From Spirillospora albida (lineage in GTDB: Bacteria > Actinomycetota > Actinomycetes > Streptosporangiales > Streptosporangiaceae), in the NCBI RefSeq assembly GCF_000718255.1, contig NZ_JOFJ01000026.1, positions 1 to 64,000 on the forward strand: a DNA stretch of 64,000 nucleotides, in the 5' to 3' direction. Below, piece after piece: positions 17,873 to 26,131 of the stretch; within the stretch, counting starts at the first letter, position 1; every line of letters begins with the position of its first letter. The translations under genes and the position numbers were made by a program. A model generated the notes under the pieces. It searched no databases. It had not been told where the DNA came from and worked only from the letters and a program-made list of their open reading frames with translations.

Positions 17873-19335
17873 CGCAGCGGGTAGGCGCCGTTGCGGAACC
17901 TCAGCAGCAGCGCGCCGTTGTCGTCGCACGACACCCACAGCCTGTCGCGGTCGAAGCGGGGCGGCGACATGCACCAGTCGGCGGTCATGTCCATGGGGCC
18001 GGTGTAGATGGGCTGGTCCGCGCCGTTCGCGATGTCGGAGAACGATGCCCCGAACGGGACGAACGCGTGCGCCGAGTTCACGAGCCGCTTCTGCCGCCCG
18101 ACCTGCCCGCCCGGGTTGAAGTAGGCGATCTCGCGGGGCCGCTTCAGGTCCCGGACGTCGAAGACGCGGATCCCCGACTGCACCCAGCCGCAGGCGAGGG
18201 CCGTGGGATCGGTGTCGCGGTCGAGGGTGCAGTAGTGCGAGTCGTAGCCGAAGATCCCGTTCCTCGCGGTGTCCGGCGCGCGCACCTTCACGTTCTCCGG
18301 GCGGTTGATCTCCAGCTTGAGCTGCCGGACGACCTTCGGGCGCCGCTCGTCGGAGACGTCGACGATGCGGGCGCCGCCGGAACCGAGCTCGTCGACCACG
18401 ACGAGGTAGGGCCGGCCCCGGTCGGTGAACGGGATCGCGTGCTGGGTGGCGAGTCCGTCCGGCCAGGTGAGCTCGCTGATCCGGCGCAGTTGCGGCCTGG
18501 CCTTGCGGCGCTGGACGTCGGTGGCGTCGAACGTGATGATGCCGTTGGGCATGTTCGCGACGTAGATCCGGTTCCCGTCGCGGCTGACGCCGAAGCCGTG
18601 GTTCACCAGGCCGGTCGTCCCGTTGTAGAGGACGCGGGGCTTCGCCGGGTCGGTCATGTCGAGGGCGGCGATGGTGCCGCCGACGGTCCCGGTCGTCCAG
18701 TAGGTGCGGCCGTCGGGGGACCAGCCCGCCTCGTGGCCGGGGAACAGGCCCGGCACGGTCAGCTGCGTGCCCCGCACCGCGTTGAGCAGGCGGGGGCGCG
18801 CGCAGTCGGTCTTCACGTCGTACACCGAGACGAAGAACCCGCCGCTCAGGGCGCCGACCGACACGGCCGCGAGCAGCCCGCGGCCCTCGTGGACCTTGAG
18901 CGTCTCCCACGTCCCGCCGACGGTCGCGGGGCTGACGAGGGAGCCGGCCAGGCGGGGGCGGCGCGGGTCCTCGAAGTCGATGACGTTGACGCCCTTGTTC
19001 GTCGCGGTCAGCGCGCTCGGCAGGATCGTCCCGAGGTACTGGCAGGTGCCGTAGGACGCGCCGACCGTGCCCTGGCCCTGCCCCTGGTACCGGCCGACCA
19101 GCTCCAGGTTGCAGCTGTAGGCGCGCCGGCTGCGCCCGCTCTGCCGGTCGGCGAGGGGGACCTGCCCCTGCAGGCCGGTCTCCGGCGCGGAACCGGGGCC
19201 GCACACGGCGCGGTCCACGCGGCTGTCGAGGGGGGCGGCCGCGGCGGCGTCGGCGACGGGCGCGGACAGCAGCGCGGCGGACAGCACCGCCGCCCCCGCG
19301 AGCCGAGGTCCGGTCGCCTTGCTCGGTCGGGTCAT
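17869..19335 (-). CDS. Secreted LVIVD-repeat beta-propeller protein
   Basis: This exported protein of about 488 residues has an N-terminal signal peptide (LAGAAVLSAALLSAPVADAAAAA). Repeated blades follow with patterns such as GVNVIDFEDPRRPRLAGSL, GARIVDVSDERRPKVVRQL and GIRVFDVRDLKRPREIAYF, typical of LVIVD repeats. At least four cysteines could form disulphides. Its function is unknown. ATG 19335 is preferred over an ATG 30 bases upstream because AGGAG lies just before it. The promoter region carries paired inverted 8-mers. It is coupled to the DUF305 gene and lies downstream of a TetR gene. Confidence 0.85.
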   Translation of the reverse strand: MTRPSKATGPRLAGAAVLSAALLSAPVADAAAAAPLDSRVDRAVCGPGSAPETGLQGQVPLADRQSGRSRRAYSCNLELVGRYQGQGQGTVGASYGTCQYLGTILPSALTATNKGVNVIDFEDPRRPRLAGSLVSPATVGGTWETLKVHEGRGLLAAVSVGALSGGFFVSVYDVKTDCARPRLLNAVRGTQLTVPGLFPGHEAGWSPDGRTYWTTGTVGGTIAALDMTDPAKPRVLYNGTTGLVNHGFGVSRDGNRIYVANMPNGIITFDATDVQRRKARPQLRRISELTWPDGLATQHAIPFTDRGRPYLVVVDELGSGGARIVDVSDERRPKVVRQLKLEINRPENVKVRAPDTARNGIFGYDSHYCTLDRDTDPTALACGWVQSGIRVFDVRDLKRPREIAYFNPGGQVGRQKRLVNSAHAFVPFGASFSDIANGADQPIYTGPMDMTADWCMSPPRFDRDRLWVSCDDNGALLLRFRNGAYPLR

Positions 19336-19372
19336 GACGGCTCCTGGGGGGTGGGGCGTCAGCAAGTGCCTT

Positions 19373-19420
19373 CTGACTAAAACAGGACTCTAGAAGTGGA
19401 TTCAATAGCCGGTTAGTCAG
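19373..19420. promoter_or_regulatory. Inverted 8-mers flanking the LVIVD-gene promoter
   Basis: CTGACTAA (19373-19380) and TTAGTCAG (19413-19420) are exact inverted copies 32 bases apart. On the minus strand they bracket a plausible promoter, TTGAAT-17 bases-TTTTAG, upstream of the LVIVD gene. The arrangement resembles paired operator half-sites, or a looped operator for the neighbouring TetR protein. Confidence 0.45.
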
Positions 19421-19489
19421 CCGGATGAGCGATCGTGGACCGATCTTGTGGGTCCGCGGCACAAGACGTGCGCGGGCGATGACGGTACG

Positions 19490-20149
19490 TCAGGACGGCC
19501 CGTCCAGCGGGGGCGCCTGCAACCGCCCCAGGAGCATCTGCAGGAGCTCCTCGATGACCTCGTCGAGCGTGGCGTCGACCCAGCCGACGGACCAGTCGTG
19601 CATGAGGCCGTTGACGGAGCCGATGAACGCGGCGGCCGTGACGCGGAAGTCCCGGGCGGCGATCTCCCCGCGCGCGGCGGCGGCGTCCAGCTCCCCGCAC
19701 AGGAACGAGATCCACCGTGACCGGCGTTCCAGGCGCTGCCGGTCGAGCCGCGGGCTCACCCCGATGATCTCGACGAACGCGATCCGGGTGTGCCGCGGGT
19801 CGCCGGTCGCGCCCCGCGCGTAGGCGCGGAACAGGTGGGCGCAGCGGTCGACGGGGTCGAGGTCCGCCGCGCCGGGGAGGGCGGCCAGGACCGTCCCCTC
19901 GGCGGCGTCGTTCACCCGCAGGTGCAGCGCGGCGAGGACGTCCTCCAGCGTCTGGAACTCCTCGTAGAACTGGCGGGTCGACAGCCCGGCCGCCCGGCTC
20001 AGATCGGTGACCTTCGTGGCGCGGTAGCCGGGCCCGGCGCCGAACAGCTCCAGGCCGGCGGCGAGGAACCGCTCGCGGCGCTCGGCGCGGCGCTCGGCCG
20101 CGGGGCGTCCGCCGTACCGGCCCGCCGCCGGTGTGATCCTGCCCGCCAC
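19490..20149 (-). CDS. TetR-family transcriptional regulator
   Basis: This 219-residue regulator has an N-terminal helix-turn-helix (FLAAGLELFGAGPGYRATKVTDLSRAAGLSTRQFYEEF split by the usual turn), the TetR signature with the F-Y-E-F recognition-helix end. A helical ligand-binding C-terminus follows. GTG 20149 opens the protein just before the HTH. It is divergent from the secreted YVTN-type propeller gene and upstream of the LVIVD gene. A perfect palindrome 87 bases upstream of its start is the obvious candidate operator. Effector unknown. Confidence 0.92.
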   Translation of the reverse strand: MAGRITPAAGRYGGRPAAERRAERRERFLAAGLELFGAGPGYRATKVTDLSRAAGLSTRQFYEEFQTLEDVLAALHLRVNDAAEGTVLAALPGAADLDPVDRCAHLFRAYARGATGDPRHTRIAFVEIIGVSPRLDRQRLERRSRWISFLCGELDAAAARGEIAARDFRVTAAAFIGSVNGLMHDWSVGWVDATLDEVIEELLQMLLGRLQAPPLDGPS

Positions 20150-20235
20150 GTTCCTCCCTCGTCCGGTGGTCTCCGATTTTCCCCTGGATGGGTCTTGTGG
20201 CGGTGCGGTTGTTGTCCTACCGTCCAGTAGCCCGA

Positions 20236-20261
20236 GGTTTGAATATTGGCGTATTCAAACC
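20236..20261. promoter_or_regulatory. 26-base palindromic operator between TetR and propeller genes
   Basis: Perfect 10-base arms, GGTTTGAATA at 20236-20245 and TATTCAAACC at 20252-20261, surround a 6-base spacer. It is AT-rich against a GC-rich background and lies between divergent start codons, 45 bases upstream of the propeller ATG. It is most likely the binding site of the adjacent TetR protein. Confidence 0.75.
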
Positions 20262-20305
20262 AGCCGCGGTCTTTCCGCCCATCCCCCCACCCCTGGAGGA
20301 AGGCC

Positions 20306-21574
20306 ATGCGCCCGAACCCCTTACGGCGCCTCCCGCTCCGCTCGCGGCGGCTCGCCGCCCTGGCCGTGCCCGCCCTCGCCGCCGCCGCGGTGGTCGCCGC
20401 ACCCGCCGCTCCCGCGAACGCCGCCGCGCCGCTCCGGCAGGTGATGTTCGTCGGCAACAACTGGGACGGCACCGCCGACGTGATCGAGGCGAGCGGTACG
20501 TTCGCCAAGATCGGCCGCGTCAACGTCGTCCCCGACAAGGACGAGCGCCTCCGCGAGATCTACACCAACCCCGTCAAGCTGGTCTACTTCCTGGGCGTCC
20601 GGGAGACCGCGGGCGAGGGCCACGACCAGTTCGTGGACGACATGTACTCCACGCCCGACGGCACCGCGATGGTCGTCTCCCGGCCGAGCTTCGCCGACGT
20701 CGTGTCGATCGACCTGGCCACCGGTCGGATCAAGTGGCGGTTCCCCGTCTCCGGGTACCGCGCCGACCACATGGCGATCTCCCCGGACGGCACCCGCGTC
20801 GCCGTCTCGGCGTCCACGTCCAACACCGTCCACGTCCTCGACATCACCACCGGCCGCCAGGTCGGCTCCTTCGCCACCGGCGACAAGCCGCACGAGAACG
20901 TCTTCACCTCCGACGGCAAGCTGTGGAACATGTCGATCGGCGAGGTCAACAACGACCTCGACGCCCCCTGGCTCGACTTCGCCAAGGGCGACCGACGCAT
21001 CACCGTCGTCGACGCCGCGACGTTCCAGCAGTCGAGGATCATCGACATGCGCCAGCGGCTGGACGCGTTCGGCCGCAAGGACCTGTCGGACTCGGTGCGT
21101 CCCGTCGCGTTCACCCCGGACGAGAAGAAGCTGTACTTCCAGGTGTCGTTCTTCAACGGGTTCCTGGAGTACGACGTCCCCTCCGACAAGATCACCCGGC
21201 TGAAGGAGCTGCCGAAGAACCCCGCCACCGACGACGAGCGGACCACGTTCGTCAACGACTCCCGGCACCACGGCATGTCGATGAGCCCCGACGGCGCGAA
21301 GCTCTGCGTCGCCGGGACCATGGACGACTACGCCACCGTCGTGGACCGCGCCACCCTGCAGCAGGGCCCGCTCGTGACCGCGTCCAAGCCGTACTGGGCG
21401 ACGGTCAGCGGCGACGGCCGCTCCTGCGTCATCTCCGAGAGCGGCACGGACCGGGTCACCGCGATCAGCTTCGCCACCGGCCAGAAGATCGTCTCGGTGC
21501 CGGTCGGCGACCACCCGCAGCGCGTGCGCCTCGCCCGCGTCCCCGCCGGCTGGACCTCCCCGTCCGGCGGCTGA
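20306..21574 (+). CDS. Secreted YVTN/YncE-like beta-propeller protein
   Basis: This 422-residue exported protein has a twin-Arg-like basic start (PLRSRRLAALAVP) and an Ala-rich signal peptide ending near ANAAAP. It then carries blades such as DVVSIDLATGRIKWRFPV, HMAISPDGTRVAVSASTSN and TVHVLDITTGRQVGSFATG, the YVTN beta-propeller repeat. Similar proteins are structural or ligand-binding; no catalytic motif is visible. ATG 20306 follows GGAGGAAGG. Expression is probably controlled by the divergent TetR through the palindrome upstream. A strong hairpin follows the stop. Confidence 0.85.
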   Translation: MRPNPLRRLPLRSRRLAALAVPALAAAAVVAAPAAPANAAAPLRQVMFVGNNWDGTADVIEASGTFAKIGRVNVVPDKDERLREIYTNPVKLVYFLGVRETAGEGHDQFVDDMYSTPDGTAMVVSRPSFADVVSIDLATGRIKWRFPVSGYRADHMAISPDGTRVAVSASTSNTVHVLDITTGRQVGSFATGDKPHENVFTSDGKLWNMSIGEVNNDLDAPWLDFAKGDRRITVVDAATFQQSRIIDMRQRLDAFGRKDLSDSVRPVAFTPDEKKLYFQVSFFNGFLEYDVPSDKITRLKELPKNPATDDERTTFVNDSRHHGMSMSPDGAKLCVAGTMDDYATVVDRATLQQGPLVTASKPYWATVSGDGRSCVISESGTDRVTAISFATGQKIVSVPVGDHPQRVRLARVPAGWTSPSGG

Positions 21575-21584
21575 CGCCCGGACC

Positions 21585-21618
21585 CCGGTACCGGGGCACC
21601 CCCCTGCCCCGGTACCGG
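21585..21618. terminator. Bidirectional hairpin between convergent genes
   Basis: Perfect 14-base arms (CCGGTACCGGGGCA at 21585-21598 and its complement at 21605-21618) surround a six-C loop. It lies between two convergent stop codons, so it can terminate both transcripts. No T-run is present. Confidence 0.7.
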
Positions 21619-21631
21619 CCTCCGTCCCCGG

Positions 21632-22051
21632 TCACGCGGCGGCGGGCGCCAGGATCCGCCCCGTCACCTGGCGGCACCCGATGCGGATGAACGCGTCCCG
21701 CCGTCCGGGCGCCCACGGCCCCGGCAGCAGCCGCATCAGCCGGTCGATCTCGGCCTCCTGCGTCACCGCCCTGGCCGGGCCGACAACGGTGACGGACCAG
21801 CCCGCCCGGGTGGCCGGATCGATCTCATCGATCTCGAACGCGACGATCGCGCCGCGCAGCGCCGCGTTCAGCTTCGAGCCGGGCGCCGTACGGATGACGA
21901 GCGCGCGGTCGCCGTCCATCGCGTAGTTGACGGGCTGGATCGCGGGCAGCGCCTGGTCGGTGTACACGACGCGGCCGACCGCGGCCGTCCGCAGCAGTTC
22001 CAGGCACTCGGCACCGCCGAGGGTCAGCGGGTCGATCGCATCGGGAGTCAT
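21632..22051 (-). CDS. Pyridoxamine 5'-phosphate oxidase-family (FMN-binding split-barrel) protein
   Basis: This 139-residue split-barrel protein shows AAVGRVVYTDQALPAIQPVNYAM near the N-terminus, then LVIRTAPGSKLNAAL and VAFEIDEIDPATRAGWSVTVVG. That is the pattern of short actinobacterial PPOX-like proteins that bind FMN, F420 or haem. It lacks anything that identifies true PNPOx activity, so it is better called a family member of unknown substrate. ATG 22051 was chosen because the domain starts directly after it; the open frame upstream of it reads as non-coding. Confidence 0.87.
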   Translation of the reverse strand: MTPDAIDPLTLGGAECLELLRTAAVGRVVYTDQALPAIQPVNYAMDGDRALVIRTAPGSKLNAALRGAIVAFEIDEIDPATRAGWSVTVVGPARAVTQEAEIDRLMRLLPGPWAPGRRDAFIRIGCRQVTGRILAPAAA

Positions 22052-22295
22052 ACGTCCAGGGTCGGCCGCGGCGCCGCCGCCGGGCAGAGGCGAACGTCCC
22101 CGGCGCGCCCCTCGCCGCCCGCCCGGACGTCCCGCCGCGGATGGGCCCTTGGACCCACGCGCCCGCCACCTGGGCATTCCAGGGCACCGGCCCCGGTCGG
22201 GCGGGACAACCGGGTCGATACCGTACGCGCCGGGAACCCGCCGGCGACGCGGCGCGTCGGAGCAGGCGGCTCCCACCGAACACGAGGGGGGTCCC

Positions 22296-22826
22296 ATGTC
22301 ACGGTCGGCCGGTGCGAAGGCGGAGAGAACGAGCCCGACGGGCCTCATCGTCATGATGGCGATGTGGCTGGCTGTCGGCCTCCTGCCCATCGGGTTCTCC
22401 GTCGGCGACGTGCGCCTGGCGTTCGGCCTGACCGGCGAGCCGGGCAGGGCCACCGTCGAGCTGTGCGTCGAGACCGGCGGCGGCAAGGGCTCCGGCACCG
22501 ACTGCCGGGGCACGTTCCGGCCGGACGCCCCCGGCGCCGCCCCCGTGGGGAACGTCCACCTCCCGCCCGAGTCCGACGAGGGCGAGACCTTCACGGCCCG
22601 CCTCCGCCCGGACGGCGAGCACGCCGTCCCCACCGGCCTCAAGGGGCGGCTGGCGTCCCTCGCGCTGCCCGCGCTGGGCTTGTTCTTCCTGCTGCCGATG
22701 CCGATCGCCCTGCGCTACCTGATCTCCGACCGGCGGGCCGGCCGCGTGTCCCTGTACGCCCTGGTCGCCTCGATGGCCGGGGCGGCCGTCCTGTGCATCA
22801 CGGGACTGGTCGCCTCCGGCCTCTGA
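22296..22826 (+). CDS. Hypothetical membrane protein (three predicted helices)
   Basis: This 176-residue protein is of no recognised family. A first helix at about residues 17-40 is followed by an extracytoplasmic loop of about 75 residues with two cysteines (LCVETGGG and DCRGTF) that could pair. Two more helices lie near residues 117-140 and 150-174. ATG 22296 follows CACGAGGGGGG. It is 12 bases from the convergent carboxypeptidase gene. It could be a receptor or accessory of that envelope enzyme, but only proximity suggests this. Confidence 0.7.
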   Translation: MSRSAGAKAERTSPTGLIVMMAMWLAVGLLPIGFSVGDVRLAFGLTGEPGRATVELCVETGGGKGSGTDCRGTFRPDAPGAAPVGNVHLPPESDEGETFTARLRPDGEHAVPTGLKGRLASLALPALGLFFLLPMPIALRYLISDRRAGRVSLYALVASMAGAAVLCITGLVASGL

Positions 22827-22838
22827 CCGCCGCGCCCG

Positions 22839-24341
22839 TCAGCGCTCCCGCGCGACGAGCCGGGACGCGGCCTCGGTCCACGAGCGCTCGAGGTCGCCGT
22901 CGCTGCGGGGGGCCAGCCGGACGTCGCGTCCGGACGCCAGCCGGATCGCGATGCGGTCCTCGATGTCCGACGGCTTGCCCCCGGAGTGCCCGTTGATGAG
23001 GATCGAGAAGATCAGCCTGCGGCCGCGCGCGTCGGTGACGTACCCGGACAGCGCCGTCACGCCGTTGATCGTCCCGGTCTTGGCCCGGACGTTCCCGGCC
23101 GCGGCGGTGCCCCGCATCCGGCCCGCCAGGGTGCCGCCCGTCAGGCCGGGGCGCCCGGCGACCGGGAACGAGCTGCGCCACGCACCGAACCACGGCTCCC
23201 TGCGGGCGTTCCGCAGCAGGGTGGCGAGCTGCGCGGCCGACGTCCGGTTCCCGTGCGATAGGCCCGACCCGTCCGTCATCCGGACGCCGACGCCGAGCCG
23301 CCGCAGGTACCTCGTCGCGGCCGGAAGGCCGGCCTCCCACGAGCCCCGCCCGCGGACCTTCCGCCCGATCGCCTTGATGAGCGTCTCCGACATGACGTTG
23401 TTGCTCAGCTTCATCAGCGGCACCACGAGCTGCGACAGCGGCATCGACGTCCGCGTCGCCAGCAGGCGGGCGCCCCCCGGCGTGGAGCCGTGCCGCGGCC
23501 GCCCGCCCACCTGGACGCCCCTGTCGCGCAGCGCCCGCTGGAACACGTCCGCCGCGTACAGCGCCGGGTCCTGCACCGAGCGCAGCACCTGCACGCCCAC
23601 CCGCCCGGCGGGCAGCGACCCGCGGATTACGAGCACGTTCCCGGGACGCCGCTCCACCGCCAGCGTGCGCGCCGACCCGGGCCGCCCGGTGACGGCCCGG
23701 TTCCGGATCTTCATCACGCCCGTGCGGGGCGTCAGCCGGACCCGGACCCTCTCCCCCCGCCCGCGCGGCGTCACCGACACGCGCACCGCCCCCGCGTTGA
23801 GCATCGGGTCCGGCGCCACCGTGAGCGCCGACGTCTCCGAGCCGAAGTGGTACTGCAGGTCGGCCGCGAACCAGTCGGAGGGGATCCGCCTCCGGTCGAA
23901 CCAGGTGTCGTCGGCGACGAGCCCGGTCACGCTCCGCACCCCGGTCTTCGCGACCTGCGCGGCGAGCCACCGGTACTCCTGGACGCGCATCGTGGTGTCG
24001 CCCGTCCCCTCGAGGTAGAGGCGCCCGCCCGCCTCGTACACCCGCGTCCGGAACCGGTAGTCGGGCCCGAGCAGCCCGAGGGCGGCCGCCGTCGTCTGCA
24101 TTTTGTTGTTGGACGCGGGCTTCAGCCGCCGTCCCGCGTTCCGGCTGTAGAGCGTCCGGCCCGACCGGACGTCGCGCACGACGACCCCGACCTGCGCCCC
24201 CCGGAGCCGCGAATCCCGAAGGACCCGATCCAGATCCCCCCGCAGCCCTCCCGGAGCCTCGTCGGCCAGGGCGGCACTCACACCCCCCTGAGCCGCTGTC
24301 AGCACACCGACCAGGGACACGACACCGATGACACGAAGCAT
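22839..24341 (-). CDS. dacB: D-alanyl-D-alanine carboxypeptidase/endopeptidase (PBP4, S13)
   Basis: This exported peptidase of about 500 residues trims peptidoglycan peptides. A signal peptide (VIGVVSLVGVLTAAQGGVSAA) precedes the catalytic domain with SxxK at S77-N-N-K80, SxN at S313-N-N and KTG at K421-T-G. The large insertion between SxxK and SxN is that of the S13 family. ATG 24341 gives the classical signal peptide; a start 45 bases upstream would add MGGYAHRTSLLVSGP, which is less likely. It is transcribed alone, toward the small membrane protein. Confidence 0.94.
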   Translation of the reverse strand: MLRVIGVVSLVGVLTAAQGGVSAALADEAPGGLRGDLDRVLRDSRLRGAQVGVVVRDVRSGRTLYSRNAGRRLKPASNNKMQTTAAALGLLGPDYRFRTRVYEAGGRLYLEGTGDTTMRVQEYRWLAAQVAKTGVRSVTGLVADDTWFDRRRIPSDWFAADLQYHFGSETSALTVAPDPMLNAGAVRVSVTPRGRGERVRVRLTPRTGVMKIRNRAVTGRPGSARTLAVERRPGNVLVIRGSLPAGRVGVQVLRSVQDPALYAADVFQRALRDRGVQVGGRPRHGSTPGGARLLATRTSMPLSQLVVPLMKLSNNVMSETLIKAIGRKVRGRGSWEAGLPAATRYLRRLGVGVRMTDGSGLSHGNRTSAAQLATLLRNARREPWFGAWRSSFPVAGRPGLTGGTLAGRMRGTAAAGNVRAKTGTINGVTALSGYVTDARGRRLIFSILINGHSGGKPSDIEDRIAIRLASGRDVRLAPRSDGDLERSWTEAASRLVARER

Positions 24342-24512
24342 GGGACCGGATACTAAGAGTGACGTCCTGTGCGCGTAGCCTCCCACGCCGCACAGCCCGA
24401 AATCACCCGCCGCAGCCGCCGCTGGTGCACCGCACCCGCGTCTACGGTCTCGGCCGCATCATGAGGGGACCGATCGGCCATGTGGCGATACGGATCGTGC
24501 CCATTCAGGGGG

Positions 24513-25142
24513 TCAGCGTTCGGCGGCGAGCTTGACGCCCAGGCCGATGAACACGGTTCCGGTCGCGGCGTCGATACGGCGGCGCACCGCGCGGCGGGCG
24601 CGCAGGACGGTGCCGATGCGCCCGGCCAGCACGCCGACCGTCCCGTCCGCCACGAACTCCAGGACGATCAGGATGCCGCCCAGGATGGCGAACTGCAGCC
24701 AGACCGGTCCCGCGGCCGGATCGACGAACTGGGGCAGGAAGGCGACCATGAAGGTGAACGTCTGCGGGTTGGCCATGGCGGACACCACCCCGTTGAGGTA
24801 GGCGCGCCGCCCCGTCATCCCGCCGCCGGCGGCATCGTCGGCCCGGGCGTCGTCGCGGTTCCGGATCATCTGGACGCCGAGGTAGATCAGGTAGGCGGCG
24901 CCGGCGATCCGGATCATCGTGAACACGATCGGGAACGCCGTCAGCAGCACGGCGAGCCCGGCGGCCGCCGCGGCGATGAACAGCGCGTCACCCGTGATCA
25001 CGCCCACGGTGGCCAGCAGCCCGGCGCGGGCACCGCCCCGCACGCCGCATCCGAGCACGAACAGCATGTCGGGGCCGGGAGTGATGAGGGCGATGATCGT
25101 GGTCACGGTGAACACGGCGAGCACGTGCGCGTCGATCGGCAT
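24513..25142 (-). CDS. LysE/RhtB-family amino-acid exporter
   Basis: This 209-residue protein has about six helices. It begins with the family motif AVFTVTTIIALITPGPDMLFVLGCGVRGG, followed by GLLATVGVITGDALFIAAAA and a central cytoplasmic segment. It matches the LysE/RhtB superfamily exporting amino acids or homoserine lactone-like compounds; the substrate cannot be assigned. It is preceded by an independent upstream region and divergent from the AlkD-like gene. Confidence 0.92.
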   Translation of the reverse strand: MPIDAHVLAVFTVTTIIALITPGPDMLFVLGCGVRGGARAGLLATVGVITGDALFIAAAAAGLAVLLTAFPIVFTMIRIAGAAYLIYLGVQMIRNRDDARADDAAGGGMTGRRAYLNGVVSAMANPQTFTFMVAFLPQFVDPAAGPVWLQFAILGGILIVLEFVADGTVGVLAGRIGTVLRARRAVRRRIDAATGTVFIGLGVKLAAER

Positions 25143-25290
25143 CCGAAGATCGTTGCACCGGTCGGCTCCGGTGCGCCATCGGTTAAGGAGCCGGCCGTCA
25201 GCATCGGGTCGTCGATGCCGGCGACCACCCGGCCCGTCCGGTGGGGCGTTCCGTCATAGTCTGAGTCCGGGCGCGAAAGGGGAGGTCGAG

Positions 25291-25962
25291 GTGGCCGAGA
25301 TGACGCTGGCCGAGGTGATGGCCGAGCTGGCCGCGCTCGAGGATCCCAAGGTCCGCGCGGTGAACGAGAGGCACGGCGACGATCATGGCGTGAACCTCGG
25401 CGGGCTGCGCGCGCTGGCGAAACGGCTGAAGACCCGGCACGAACTCGCGCAGCGGCTCTGGCGGACGGGTGACACCGCGGCGCGGCTCCTGGCGCTCCTG
25501 ATCTGCCGCCCGAAGGCGTTCGAGCGCGACGAGCTGGACGCGATGATGCGCGAGGCGCGCGCACCCAAGGTGCACGACTGGCTCGTCAACTACGTGGTGA
25601 AGAGGAACCCGCACGCGGAGGAGCTGCGCCTGGCCTGGTCGTCCGATCCGGACCCGGTGGTCGCGAGCGCGGGCTGGGCGCTGACCGCCGAACGCGTGGT
25701 GAAGAGGCCCGAGGGCCTCGATCTCGCGGGGCTCCTCGACGTCATCGAGGCGCGGATGCAGGACGCCCCCGATCGCCTGCAGTGGGCGATGAACACCTGC
25801 CTGGCCCACATCGGCATCGAGCACGCCGAGCACCGCGCCCGCGCCATCGACATAGGTGAGCGCCTGGAGGTGCTCAAGGACCATCCGACGTCCCCGGGCT
25901 GCACCTCTCCGTTCGCACCCATCTGGATCACCGAAATGGTCCGCCGCCGACACGAGAAGTAA
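25291..25962 (+). CDS. AlkD-like HEAT-repeat protein (DNA alkylation repair family)
   Basis: This 223-residue, all-helical protein resembles the DNA alkylation repair family related to AlkD. It shows NLGGLRALAKRLKTRHELAQRLW, ARLLALLICRPKAF, VHDWLVNYVVKRNP and a repeated HEAT-like helix pattern. AlkD members are DNA glycosylases for N3/N7-alkylated bases, but many relatives lack activity, and the catalytic residues are not certain here. GTG 25291 is chosen for its GGGGAGG 8 bases upstream. It is monocistronic. Confidence 0.75.
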   Translation: MAEMTLAEVMAELAALEDPKVRAVNERHGDDHGVNLGGLRALAKRLKTRHELAQRLWRTGDTAARLLALLICRPKAFERDELDAMMREARAPKVHDWLVNYVVKRNPHAEELRLAWSSDPDPVVASAGWALTAERVVKRPEGLDLAGLLDVIEARMQDAPDRLQWAMNTCLAHIGIEHAEHRARAIDIGERLEVLKDHPTSPGCTSPFAPIWITEMVRRRHEK

Positions 25963-26078
25963 GGGACTCCTACAGGGCCGTATCGCGCTCTCCCTCGCCG
26001 CGGCACAGCAGAGGGCGGGGCTTGCTGAGACCGAGGGATTGGGGCCGAAGGTCCCGGTACAGCCGTAGATCATCGATG

Positions 26079-26096
26079 TACGCTGAAGCGTAGTTT
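26079..26096 (+). terminator. Short hairpin with T-run
   Basis: TACGCT-GA-AGCGTA (26079-26092) followed by GTTTTT resembles an intrinsic terminator. It lies 117 bases after the AlkD-like stop and 36 bases before the DGC gene. It could equally be part of that gene's AT-rich promoter or operator, since the region to 26120 is unusually AT-rich. Confidence 0.35.
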
Positions 26097-26131
26097 TTAC
26101 ATTTGCGATCGTATTTATTCGAGGAGGCGCG

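Noticed and set aside
17869..19335. Selenium-binding protein or methanethiol oxidase function for the LVIVD protein.
   Set aside because: The fold is loosely similar, but the conserved metal-binding motifs of that family are not evident and it carries a signal peptide.
25291..25962. A confident DNA glycosylase call for the AlkD-like protein.
   Set aside because: Helical-repeat similarity is good but catalytic residues cannot be placed without an alignment.
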